From the NCBI GenBank assembly GCA_016927835.1, contig JAFGMA010000399.1, positions 62,001 to 126,000 on the forward strand: a stretch of DNA of 64,000 nucleotides, read 5' to 3'. A model generated the notes under the pieces. It did not search any database and had not been told where the DNA came from. It saw nothing but the letters and a program-made list of their open reading frames with translations. Origin of the DNA: Candidatus Zhuqueibacterota bacterium (GTDB taxonomy: Bacteria > Zhuqueibacterota > Zhuqueibacteria > Thermofontimicrobiales > Sulfurfontimicrobiaceae). Positions 1 through 8,896 of this stretch are shown here, piece by piece. The stretch's first letter is position 1, and the number at the start of each line of letters is the position of its first letter. The position numbers were made by a program, and so were the translations under genes.

Positions 1-3000
1 AATACATTGGCGTATTTTGCAGGGCAACTGAACCGTTGGATGCGGTCGCTTTCACCGTATTAAGCACGCCATTTTCGGGTCCAACAGTCAAATACACCTG
101 GGCATATCCATCCTCACCCGACGTTTTTACGACCATGGTATCTGTATCACCATCCAGGGTTCCCCCGCCGGTAGTGACTTCGAATGTGACGGTCAGTCCG
201 CCGACACCATTATTATTATTATCAGTGACCTGAACTTTGAATGGCTGAGGAAGCACAGCGCCTACGGTACCATTTATGGTTTCATTGCTGATTCTCCGCA
301 ATTTTGTGGCGGAGCTTGCCATGCCCGATGCATAGACAATATAAGGTGAATCTACAAGATGGTTGGCAGTGTAAGTTGAAGCAACCTGCAGCTCGTTATT
401 ATAATCTCCTTTTTCATTTCCGATTGACCAGTACACCTGGACAAATCCATCAGGATCGGTATATTGATCTGTTGTCGTTACAACATTGTTGATTTTGCCC
501 CCGCCTTTCATCACTGTAAAAACAACTTTATGTTGATTAATGGGATTCAGGGCAAAGTCGGTCACGCGCGCTCGAATAGGCAATTCCAATTGACCGCCGA
601 CGACTGCCATCTGGCTATCGCCCTGCACAATATGCAAAACAGACGCCGAACCCAGTTCTGCTGATGCCCAAAATTTAAGAGGTGAAAATGTCAGGTGATT
701 GCCATTAAAAAGGGCATGCGCTTCGATAATATTGTTTTTCAAGCCCGGTTGCGGACCTAGCGTCCATTGAACGGCAGCATGACCCGCCGTATTCGTCAAT
801 AGCGAAATTTCATCCACACCGTTTACTTTGCCGCCGCCTTCGAATATCAAAAACTTGACCTGAAAATTGCGCAATCCGACTCCCTGGTCATCGGTAACCA
901 GCACTTTCACCGAATCCGCGAGAGGTAATCCGGCTGTCCCGCTTTCATTCTTTTCACTCACACGCCTGATTTGCGTTGCCGGATGAGCCGTTGCGGTAAA
1001 TGTTTGGGGATTCCCCTTCAACGCCACGCCATGACGGTATCCATTTACTTCGATGCGATTGACTTCGCCCGGGGTGTCGCCCAGTGTGAAGATAACCTGG
1101 GAGAGACCCTGGTCATTCGATGTAACCGAGGTATCAGTTGCTCCGTTGAAGGTACCACTTCCTTGCTTGACGGTAAACAGGACTTCTTCATGACCGGGCA
1201 CAGGATTTCCATAATTATCGGTGACCTTGATACTTAAAGGAACCGAAAGCTGATATCCTGCTGATCCCTTTTGATTGTTTCCGGCATAAATCGCAATTTT
1301 GTCAACCAGACCCGGCGTAGCCTCAAATTGAACCGGAGAGTTGACGAGTGGATCGGCGCTGCCAGTTGTTGCGCTTACCTCGGCGATGTTCTTGATTTCA
1401 GAATCGGTGCCCAGGGTGAGCGTTGCGCCAGCCAAGCCGTTTCCATCGGTATAAACCTGTGTGGAAACCTGACCATCAAAATTGCCTCCGCCCTGCTTCA
1501 CTTGAAATGTGACCTTATGTCCGGCAACGCCATTGCCATATTCATCGCCAATTTTGACGACAAACGGATTCGCTAACCGGCTATTTGCAGCTCCGGTTTG
1601 TCCGTTTCCCGAATACCGCGAAATGTCGTACGCAGTCGCCGGTGTTGCTCTGGCAATAAACTCATAAGGCGAATTCTCAAGCGGTTGACCGGATCGAAAA
1701 GCGCGGGCTTCTACCCGATTTGTATCGGCGACGGTACCCAAATCCAGGCTAATACGCGCCAATCCGTCGGAACCGGTTGTGATTGTTTGCGTTGTGGTTC
1801 CATAAGAAGTGAATTTGCTCCCGCCAGGTCCTTGCGTGATTACAAACTGAACGCTATGATTTTTAATTGCATTGCCGAAATCATCTTCAATTTTTACTTT
1901 GAGCTGTGTTCCGAGTGTTGTAGTTACTTCACCACTTTGGTTTTTACCGGAGACGTAAACCATTTTAGACGCAATATGCGACGTAGCGGTAAAGGTAAAT
2001 TCCACCGGGGAACCATCCAGGGGAGCGCCTTCGAACCCTGCTTCGGCGTGCACGACGCTTGTTTCGCTCTCTGTTCCGAGTATATAATGCACCGATGCTT
2101 CACCAGCTTCATTGGTGTTTACGGGCTGCGATTCTACAAAACTACCGCCGCCGGAAACAGAAACGAAGGTCACCGGAAACCCGCTTTTAGCATTTCCGTA
2201 TTGATCTGTTATTTTCACCACCAATGGATTCGGCACCTCCTGACCGCCTGCGCCGCTTTGAGGGCTTCCAGATACAAAAGAGATAGCTGATGGTATATCC
2301 CCGGAGGCAGAAGCGGTGAATGTAACCGGCGAGCCTTGCAATCCCGGGGCTTTGACAACTGCGGTATTCGTGCCCACTTCCGGTCCCATAGTCCATTCAG
2401 CTTTTGCCAAGCCGAACGCATCGGTTTTATATTCAGGATACTCCTCGAGTCCGGTAGGAGTCCAACTTGTATTATTGACAATAACCAATTTATCCAGTTT
2501 TGCATTATCATTCCCATGATACACAATCAGGTCGTGCCAACCGGCAGTGAATGTATATTGCCAATGCGCAGCGACTGGAGAATTATCATATCCTGTTCCG
2601 ACTTTGGACCAGAACCATTCAGATTGGAGCGGGTTGGGATTCCAGAGCCGCGGTTCCTCCCCATTAACTTTGAAATACCATGAATTTGCGCTGGGGCTTT
2701 GGTTGGTGTTTACTCGTCCCCAGAAATAATAATTCCCGGGTGTTTCGATATAAAAATGGTAAGCTGCGGTGCCTTCAAAAGCATCGCCCGAGGTGCAGGT
2801 AATGTATTGCTGATTGGACACGTCGTGGTCGATTTCAATCGACATGGGTGAGGTAATTTTCCCATCTTCAGCTTCAATCCTGATATAATTATCAGGTGCA
2901 ACAGCCAAATCGAAGTGTCCGCCTCCGGATGTTACTTCATAGCTTACCTTTACTCCTGAAACCGGATTTCCATTGTCATCGGTTACTTTTACTGCCAGTG

Positions 3001-3075
3001 ATTCTGGCAACGCTCGGCCGACCGAACCACCCGTCTGGTTATCCCCTGCCCATTTTTCTATTTGTGAAGCTTCAC
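1..3075 (-). repeat. Eight tandem Ig-like protein repeats of ~105-115 aa (one interrupted by an inserted domain)
   Basis: Recurring motif read from the translation: GGQEVPNPLVVKITDQYGNAKSGFPVTFVSVSGGG; GAANSRLANPFVVKIGDEYGNGVAGHKVTFQVKQGGG; GSAGYQLSVPLSIKVTDNYGNPVPGHEEVLFTVKQGSG; GTVGAVLPQPFKVQVTDNNNNGVGGLTVTFEVTTGGG, and others. Confidence 0.88.
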
Positions 3076-5275
3076 CAACCGCATTGACAATCGCGAATTC
3101 ATCGACGTTATTATTGCGGTTCCCGTGGAGTACCACGCCGGCATATACCTCATTATCGTCCTCACCGAAGAGCTTGCCCAGATCAGAGATGGTGCCATCG
3201 TAGGCATCGTTGATATAATAATCAAAATGATGACCACTATCATCTGCACGAACCATTACTTTGAATTCATCACCCGGCAGTGGATTTGGCAGGGCACCTG
3301 GTTTTTGCAGAAAAAGTGTGGCATCGGCGAGTTGTCCGGCTTCGATTGCTGCCAGACAGATATTGCCATTATCTGTGCGTCGCCAGGCAAGATAGCCGTT
3401 CGTAGCTAAATTCGGATCGGTCAGCATCAGCGCAACCCCGCCGCGGCTGATGCCGGTAGCATCGGCAGTTTCACCCCACTTGACTTTCACTTCAATGGGA
3501 TTTTTGCGCTTGACAAAAACGCCCATATAGTTCCAGCTTTCGCTTGAGGCAGTATTTACAAGATCACCATTGATGATTTGGAATTCCGGCGCCGCTACCC
3601 AATCTGCACCAAGCTGTGTTCTATCGAATGTATCGCGTACTTCGGTTGCATTCGAGGTTGTTGCCTGGGTCAAATTCGATAAGCCCGACATATTGGGAAC
3701 TTCATCATAGGCTTTGATTGCGAAATAGTATTTTGTATTCGGCTGCAAGCCGGTTACGACAAAAGATTGAGTTAGTCCCGCCAGCAAAGGTGTCGGCGGA
3801 TTATTGACTTTATTCGCACGGCTAAAATTGCTTTCGGTGATTACATTTTCGGAATAACGTATGTCGTATCCGACCGGCGTGCCTTCGCTGCCGTCATCGC
3901 CGGGAGCGGTCCAGGTCAAAGTTGCCGTGGTTGCGCCGGCAGAACCAGCAAGCAAATCGGTAATTGTCTGCGGCGCTATATTATCCGTGCTTTTAAACAG
4001 ATCAAAATTATCAACCTCGTTGTTGAATCCGCCTCGCAACATGATGCCAGCATATTGAGGAAATACGTTTCCTTTCCTTCTTTGCGGATCCGAATGCCGA
4101 CCGATAAACTCGTCGTTTTTATAGCAATCGAAATAATGCCCCGCGCCGTCGGTGGTCATGCTGACTTTAAAGATATCGCCGCTGGCAAGAGGACCTGAGA
4201 GCGCACCGCTGATATTTCCGATATTATTGCTATAATCAATCGCACCGTTGGCTACTGCCCAGAGATCCATATTGCCATTGCTCATAATCCGAAGGAAATA
4301 GCCATTGGCTTGCGCAGTGGGTGCATCCAGCATCAGACCGAAACCAAGCTCACTCGCACCAGCAGCATCGACACCGTCGCCTAATTTTATTGAAACCGTG
4401 GTTGGATTAGTGAAGGGCTTGTATGTCGCCAGATAGTCCCACCCGGAAGCTGCGGTATTTGCCAGTTCATTCCCGGAAACTTCATATACACCAGCGGCTC
4501 CCCATACGTCTCCCAACACGCTCCTGTTGAAGTTATCGGTGACAATTGGATCGGAGACATTGACTGCATTCAGTATTGAATTAAAAAATACTTTGGCAAT
4601 CATCGTATATCCATCATTGTTGGGGTGGATATCATCGGTGGCATTCATCAATGTCGTTTCCCAATCAGCCCTGGTTTTAAACATTTCATTAATGCCGGCA
4701 TAGTAAATTTTGTAATCGCTGCTGAGTTTCGCATAATACATATCGAGAAGCAGCACGTTAACATCATCGGTTTTGCTGTCGAAGGCATCTTTTCTGGGCA
4801 CTAAACTAGCTAAAACGATTTTTGTACTTACGTTATCATTATAAATAATATCAACGAGTTGTTCGATTTCGCCAGCAATGCCTTCCGGTGTTTGAGCCGA
4901 ATTAACATCGTTTGTTCCGATCATTAACAGAACAATATCAGGGGAATAAACCGAAAGCCAGGTATTAAGCTTGTTAATCAGACTATCAGCAGTCCACCCC
5001 GGATGCCCTTCGTGATTATTATCGCCGAAATCGCCTGCGGATTGACTTCCGACGAAATCAAAATCAATGCTTTCATCGGTTAATAAATTGTAAAGATCAT
5101 CTCTGTATCCACCCACTGGATTTGAGCCTGCATCTTCATCGCCTTTTGTCATGGAATTTCCCAAAGGCATGATTTTTATTGTCTGTGCATTAAGCGTATC
5201 CACGTTTCCCCATAAAAAACCACAAAGTAACGCCCAGAGTAAAAGGCCGCAGGTTACTTTGTTTAAACGTTTCAT
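1..5275 (-). CDS. Very large secreted protein, 3' truncated by window edge: signal peptide, SGNH/GDSL esterase domain, two LamG/DUF1080-like segments, FN3, at least 8 tandem Ig-like (Big_1/invasin-type) repeats
   Basis: Not in ORF track because no stop lies inside the window. Manual minus-strand translation from ATG at 5275: MKRLNKVTCGLLLWALLCGFLWGNVDTLNAQTIKIMPLGNSMTKGDEDAGS...; SGNH blocks GNSMTKG, MIGTNDV, DDIHPNNDGY; FN3 'TATLTWTAPGDDGSEGTPVGYDIRYS'; repeats of type 'GNxQxGxxGxxLxxPLxVKVTDxxGNxVxGxxVTFxVxxGGG'. Frame appears open to position 2. Confidence 0.9.
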   Translation of the reverse strand, partial: MKRLNKVTCGLLLWALLCGFLWGNVDTLNAQTIKIMPLGNSMTKGDEDAGSNPVGGYRDDLYNLLTDESIDFDFVGSQSAGDFGDNNHEGHPGWTADSLINKLNTWLSVYSPDIVLLMIGTNDVNSAQTPEGIAGEIEQLVDIIYNDNVSTKIVLASLVPRKDAFDSKTDDVNVLLLDMYYAKLSSDYKIYYAGINEMFKTRADWETTLMNATDDIHPNNDGYTMIAKVFFNSILNAVNVSDPIVTDNFNRSVLGDVWGAAGVYEVSGNELANTAASGWDYLATYKPFTNPTTVSIKLGDGVDAAGASELGFGLMLDAPTAQANGYFLRIMSNGNMDLWAVANGAIDYSNNIGNISGALSGPLASGDIFKVSMTTDGAGHYFDCYKNDEFIGRHSDPQRRKGNVFPQYAGIMLRGGFNNEVDNFDLFKSTDNIAPQTITDLLAGSAGATTATLTWTAPGDDGSEGTPVGYDIRYSENVITESNFSRANKVNNPPTPLLAGLTQSFVVTGLQPNTKYYFAIKAYDEVPNMSGLSNLTQATTSNATEVRDTFDRTQLGADWVAAPEFQIINGDLVNTASSESWNYMGVFVKRKNPIEVKVKWGETADATGISRGGVALMLTDPNLATNGYLAWRRTDNGNICLAAIEAGQLADATLFLQKPGALPNPLPGDEFKVMVRADDSGHHFDYYINDAYDGTISDLGKLFGEDDNEVYAGVVLHGNRNNNVDEFAIVNAVGEASQIEKWAGDNQTGGSVGRALPESLAVKVTDDNGNPVSGVKVSYEVTSGGGHFDLAVAPDNYIRIEAEDGKITSPMSIEIDHDVSNQQYITCTSGDAFEGTAAYHFYIETPGNYYFWGRVNTNQSPSANSWYFKVNGEEPRLWNPNPLQSEWFWSKVGTGYDNSPVAAHWQYTFTAGWHDLIVYHGNDNAKLDKLVIVNNTSWTPTGLEEYPEYKTDAFGLAKAEWTMGPEVGTNTAVVKAPGLQGSPVTFTASASGDIPSAISFVSGSPQSGAGGQEVPNPLVVKITDQYGNAKSGFPVTFVSVSGGGSFVESQPVNTNEAGEASVHYILGTESETSVVHAEAGFEGAPLDGSPVEFTFTATSHIASKMVYVSGKNQSGEVTTTLGTQLKVKIEDDFGNAIKNHSVQFVITQGPGGSKFTSYGTTTQTITTGSDGLARISLDLGTVADTNRVEARAFRSGQPLENSPYEFIARATPATAYDISRYSGNGQTGAANSRLANPFVVKIGDEYGNGVAGHKVTFQVKQGGGNFDGQVSTQVYTDGNGLAGATLTLGTDSEIKNIAEVSATTGSADPLVNSPVQFEATPGLVDKIAIYAGNNQKGSAGYQLSVPLSIKVTDNYGNPVPGHEEVLFTVKQGSGTFNGATDTSVTSNDQGLSQVIFTLGDTPGEVNRIEVNGYRHGVALKGNPQTFTATAHPATQIRRVSEKNESGTAGLPLADSVKVLVTDDQGVGLRNFQVKFLIFEGGGKVNGVDEISLLTNTAGHAAVQWTLGPQPGLKNNIIEAHALFNGNHLTFSPLKFWASAELGSASVLHIVQGDSQMAVVGGQLELPIRARVTDFALNPINQHKVVFTVMKGGGKINNVVTTTDQYTDPDGFVQVYWSIGNEKGDYNNELQVASTYTANHLVDSPYIVYASGMASSATKLRRISNETINGTVGAVLPQPFKVQVTDNNNNGVGGLTVTFEVTTGGGTLDGDTDTMVVKTSGEDGYAQVYLTVGPENGVLNTVKATASNGSVALQNTPMY

Positions 5276-5799
5276 ACGAACTCTCCTAATTTGTTTATAT
5301 TCAATAAACAACACCAAAAATTATTATATCCTTTTAATTATTAAAAGATAAAGCATCCTTCGGCTTATGTTTGCAATTTTTATACCAGATTTTTGGTACG
5401 GATGGCATGTAATCCAACCGGCATAATAATTTGCAAAATGTAAAACCGCTATTTTTAATTCCCAGGCACCGCGTCGGAAGCAATGAAACCGAGAATCAAA
5501 TTAGCGACACATTACTCAGGTTTTACATTGGAAAGCTCTATCATTTGATTTCCTCAAGGTGTTGTATTAGAGCGAAACAATAGCAAATCTTTGGCGAATC
5601 TCAATGATACACCTTTCCCATCGCCATCCAGCAGGGCGTAACATGGATTTAATTGCGCAATTTTAACGAACTGCATTCGTTTAACCGGGAATTATGAATT
5701 TACGAATGACTCAGCGTGGTTTCAAAATACTCAAATACATTATCGTCAATATTGTGACTTTTCTTAAATAATTTTTCTTTGCGCCCAGGGATGCTTTGA

Positions 5800-5940
5800 G
5801 GGTTCATCGTCAGGCTATGACAGGAAATCCTGACTTTCGGCTTTTGTTATAACTTCAAACGGGCATAATTTGAACAACTTGGAGTGCATCGCCTTTATAC
5901 GATGCGTGATTTGAAATCCATAAAGGGATTTCACTCCAAC
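5800..5940. repeat. Intergenic hairpin cluster (REP/BIME-like), including a three-way-junction-like fold at 5881-5937
   Basis: CAGGA-AA-TCCTG (5821-5832); GGAGTG(5881-5886)/CACTCC(5932-5937) enclosing GCATCG-cctttata-CGATGC and GAAATCC-ataaag-GGATTTC. Confidence 0.6.
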
Positions 5941-6097
5941 CGACATGGTCGTTGTCATTCTAATTATTCTTCTCAGAATTAGTGTTCGAAAAGTTTAATT
6001 TGTGACCGTTTTAAGTATAACATTATATGTTAAAAAAAATGTGATTGAGCCAGCAGGCGACAAAGAGCGTCTGCCAACAGATCGTTGCTGATACGAG

Positions 6098-7294
6098 CTA
6101 TTCGGTAACATCGCTCGCTAAATCGCCATCTGCACATCCCGCGCCGGCTAACCATATTGATTTGAATTTTTCTATGATGCAATCGGCTGCCAGGCGATTC
6201 GCCAGCGAACTGGGATGGCGATCGAATTGGTTGACCCATAACTTCCTATATTCCTTTTCCTTTGAAAATGGATCACGCAAATCTACATATAGTGTACTCT
6301 CTTCATCACAGATAGCAATCACTCGTTCATGTAAAAAGGCAAACGGATAATTCGCATTCAAATCGCCGACAACATCCGGAAACAATACGATTCCCATGCG
6401 GATATCATTATCCTGGCAACTTTGAATGAATTGCTTGAGCGCCCGATTGCTTTCCTGCGAATCAAGGCATTGGGGATCACTGAACCGCCTGGAAATATAA
6501 TCCGAATAGCTTCCAGCCCAACCCAGCGCCTCCTGCAAAGCGTACCATTGGAGACTGACCAGAAAATATAGCGCGGATGCTGACTGCAATTTTGCATGCA
6601 ATTCGTCAGAGGGAGCGAGTGTCATCGAGCCCGGACGTCCGCTTTTATCATGACCTTCTACATCATTCACGAACCACTGCAACAGCACAAAATCGGGTCT
6701 GGTTTTCAGTACGATTGAATTTAGTATTTCAAGGTGATCTACTGTTTCAGCGCCGGATCGCCCAAAATTCAGGACTTCACAAGCAACGCTGCAGCGTTTC
6801 GCTTCCAAATAGGTACCAATCAGGTTGGAAAAGCGCTCCGCGATGGGAATTCCCTGACCATAAGCAAATGAATCCCCGATAATGGCGATTCGGTAAATGC
6901 TGTCAGCTTTTGCTATATCAAATTCGCGCTCCCTGAATTGTAATTTATTGAAGCGGACGTTGAACCAGTTCCATCGAAGGGCAAAATAGCTTGTATCATC
7001 CGCTGTGGTTGTGATACCGCGAAAGGCGATTCGAACGGCAACTTCACTCATCACCAGCAGGATGAGAATGGTTATAGATAGCACAATCAATTTGGAAATG
7101 ATGGAATTAGCGCGAGACTCATCAAGGAAAATGCGTAGATCGATGCCGAGCAGTATGCCTGCCAATCCCATAAACAGGCAGATCTTAAGCCAGATATTTG
7201 CAATAATCTGCATATCTGCGAGGGAATTTACCAGCAGCAATATAAGTGAGCCACTGGTCAAAAAGACACAAAAAAAGATGAATTTACGACTCAT
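6098..7294 (-). CDS. Membrane-anchored SGNH/GDSL-hydrolase-like protein
   Basis: N-terminal TM helices; 'YRIAIIGDSFAYGQGI' block I; C-terminal 'NQFDRHPSSLANRLAADCI' consistent with a DxxH block V. Confidence 0.75.
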   Translation of the reverse strand: MSRKFIFFCVFLTSGSLILLLVNSLADMQIIANIWLKICLFMGLAGILLGIDLRIFLDESRANSIISKLIVLSITILILLVMSEVAVRIAFRGITTTADDTSYFALRWNWFNVRFNKLQFREREFDIAKADSIYRIAIIGDSFAYGQGIPIAERFSNLIGTYLEAKRCSVACEVLNFGRSGAETVDHLEILNSIVLKTRPDFVLLQWFVNDVEGHDKSGRPGSMTLAPSDELHAKLQSASALYFLVSLQWYALQEALGWAGSYSDYISRRFSDPQCLDSQESNRALKQFIQSCQDNDIRMGIVLFPDVVGDLNANYPFAFLHERVIAICDEESTLYVDLRDPFSKEKEYRKLWVNQFDRHPSSLANRLAADCIIEKFKSIWLAGAGCADGDLASDVTE

Positions 7295-7752
7295 GACTTT
7301 CCTTTCATGATTGAATTCCAGAGCTAGCGTCCTGGTGAAACTGGAACAGGCAGGTTGAAGTAAGGTTTTTATGCTTAATCAGGGATTTTTAGCGTCCCAT
7401 TAAAAGCATCCGCAACGAAGCACAAATCAATTGTCTATTGAAATCAAATTTGATCGCGGTTTGCCGGAATCGATTTTCATAAAATCTGCATCATCCCGGT
7501 TAGTTGATTTAAAGGGCAACCTTCATGCCCGTATTTTTTAAAATAAAACTTGTTAATCACTAAAAGCGAAGCGTTGAATGATGGCTCAATTATACAAACA
7601 ACATGCAAGAATTGGAGAAATAAAATAGCCGGAAACCCTGCTTTGGATTTTCCAGATATCTTAAAGTATCGTCAATAAATTAGAATTCTTAAGTGAGATT
7701 TGAAGGAGACAAAGGTGCAATGGTTGTGTGAGTTGAATCAGGCAGCAATCAA

Positions 7753-7849
7753 GGAGGTGGGATATAATAAGTTACCCATTTAAATTTCTTCAGTGGCTAT
7801 TTGTCAAAATTTTTTTAAAGCAAAATGTCCAGGTTATTTTATCCCACCT
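7753..7849 (+). mobile_element. 97-bp MITE/REP-like element, copy 1, with terminal inverted repeats
   Basis: GGAGGTGGGAT...ATCCCACCT; ~84% identical by hand alignment (95 bp, 15 mismatches, no gaps) to the reverse complement of 38497-38591. Confidence 0.75.
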
Positions 7850-8849
7850 GCGAAAAAAAAGACTGCAATTTTCGCAACAGCTTATCACGAAGGATCCATT
7901 GTGAGAAGTTGATTATTTTTTTGGCTTTAATGGAAACGGATGTCATGAAGGAAGGAGGAGAGAACGGAACAAGCCACAGGTCTTCGTTGCCACTTCGATC
8001 CGACTGAAAGACAATTTTCTTCCCATCGGGCGACCAGGCTGGATACCAATCGAGACAGGGTTCACCAGTCACCTGAAACGGTGAACCGGCCGGCAAACCG
8101 TTTTTCAGAGAAAGCACATAGATATGACTGCGTCCGGTAGACATCGCGCGATACGCAAGATAATGGCTGTCAGGCGACCAGGCGGCAATATCTTCGAGAG
8201 AAGGGGTTTCTGTGATTCGCTGCGGCTCGCCACCCGAAACCGGAATTACCCAAATATCCCAATTCCCGCTTCGATTGGAAGAAAAAGCGATCTGCGTGCC
8301 ATCAGGTGACCATGTCGGGAATTTCTCTTCATACGCATCGGACGTAATCTGTACCGCAGCGCCTCCCCCTGTGGGCATTGTCCAGATATCGCTGCTGCCG
8401 CTTCTTCTTGAGATGAATGCAATATTCATCCCGTCGGGCGACCAACTGGGCATAAAATCCGCACTTTCATGCTGCGTAAGCTGCCTGACACTGCCTGTGA
8501 CCAGGGAATAAATCCAGATCTCGGAATTCCCCTCAAAATAGGCTTGAAACACCAGCGCATCACCGTCCGGCGACCACGACGGAAAAAAGACGCGTTCGAA
8601 CGAAGTTTCGAGCACGCGAGAGCTTTCGTCCCCAATCGACAACAGGCATAATTTATTCACTACGTTGTCGTACCTTGTATAGACAATCGTTTTGCCATCA
8701 GGAGACCATCTCGGCGTGCTCTCATCGCGCTCATCAGTGGTGAGTTGCTCCGGTGTTTTCATCGCATAGCCGGATAGTAACAAAAGACCACCGATCACAC
8801 AGCACAGGAAAACCAGCACGATCAAGCCAATTTTCAGCAACTTGCGCAT
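7839..8849 (-). CDS. TolB-like beta-propeller (WD40-like/PD40 repeats) with N-terminal TM anchor
   Basis: Repeated 'WSPDGxxIxFxSxRSGNxDIWxxPxxGG' units; hydrophobic N-terminus; GGAGG-type SD before the ATG. Confidence 0.88.
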   Translation of the reverse strand: MRKLLKIGLIVLVFLCCVIGGLLLLSGYAMKTPEQLTTDERDESTPRWSPDGKTIVYTRYDNVVNKLCLLSIGDESSRVLETSFERVFFPSWSPDGDALVFQAYFEGNSEIWIYSLVTGSVRQLTQHESADFMPSWSPDGMNIAFISRRSGSSDIWTMPTGGGAAVQITSDAYEEKFPTWSPDGTQIAFSSNRSGNWDIWVIPVSGGEPQRITETPSLEDIAAWSPDSHYLAYRAMSTGRSHIYVLSLKNGLPAGSPFQVTGEPCLDWYPAWSPDGKKIVFQSDRSGNEDLWLVPFSPPSFMTSVSIKAKKIINFSQWILRDKLLRKLQSFFSQVG

Positions 8850-8896
8850 AATTCATAACCCTCCATGGTTAGCTTTCTCCGGTTTATTTTCGGAAT

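Noticed and set aside
971-1576. Plus-strand ORFs of 88 and 101 aa
   Set aside because: Shadow ORFs antisense to the Ig-repeat coding region.
1598-2290. 230-aa plus-strand ORF
   Set aside because: Antisense to the SGNH/Ig-repeat gene, whose minus frame shows conserved domain repeats; Cys/Arg-rich low-similarity translation typical of a shadow ORF.
5437-5529. AATGTAAAACC/GGTTTTACATT inverted repeat with ~71-nt spacer
   Set aside because: Real 11-bp match, but AT-rich with a long spacer; could be chance in this 820-nt gap.
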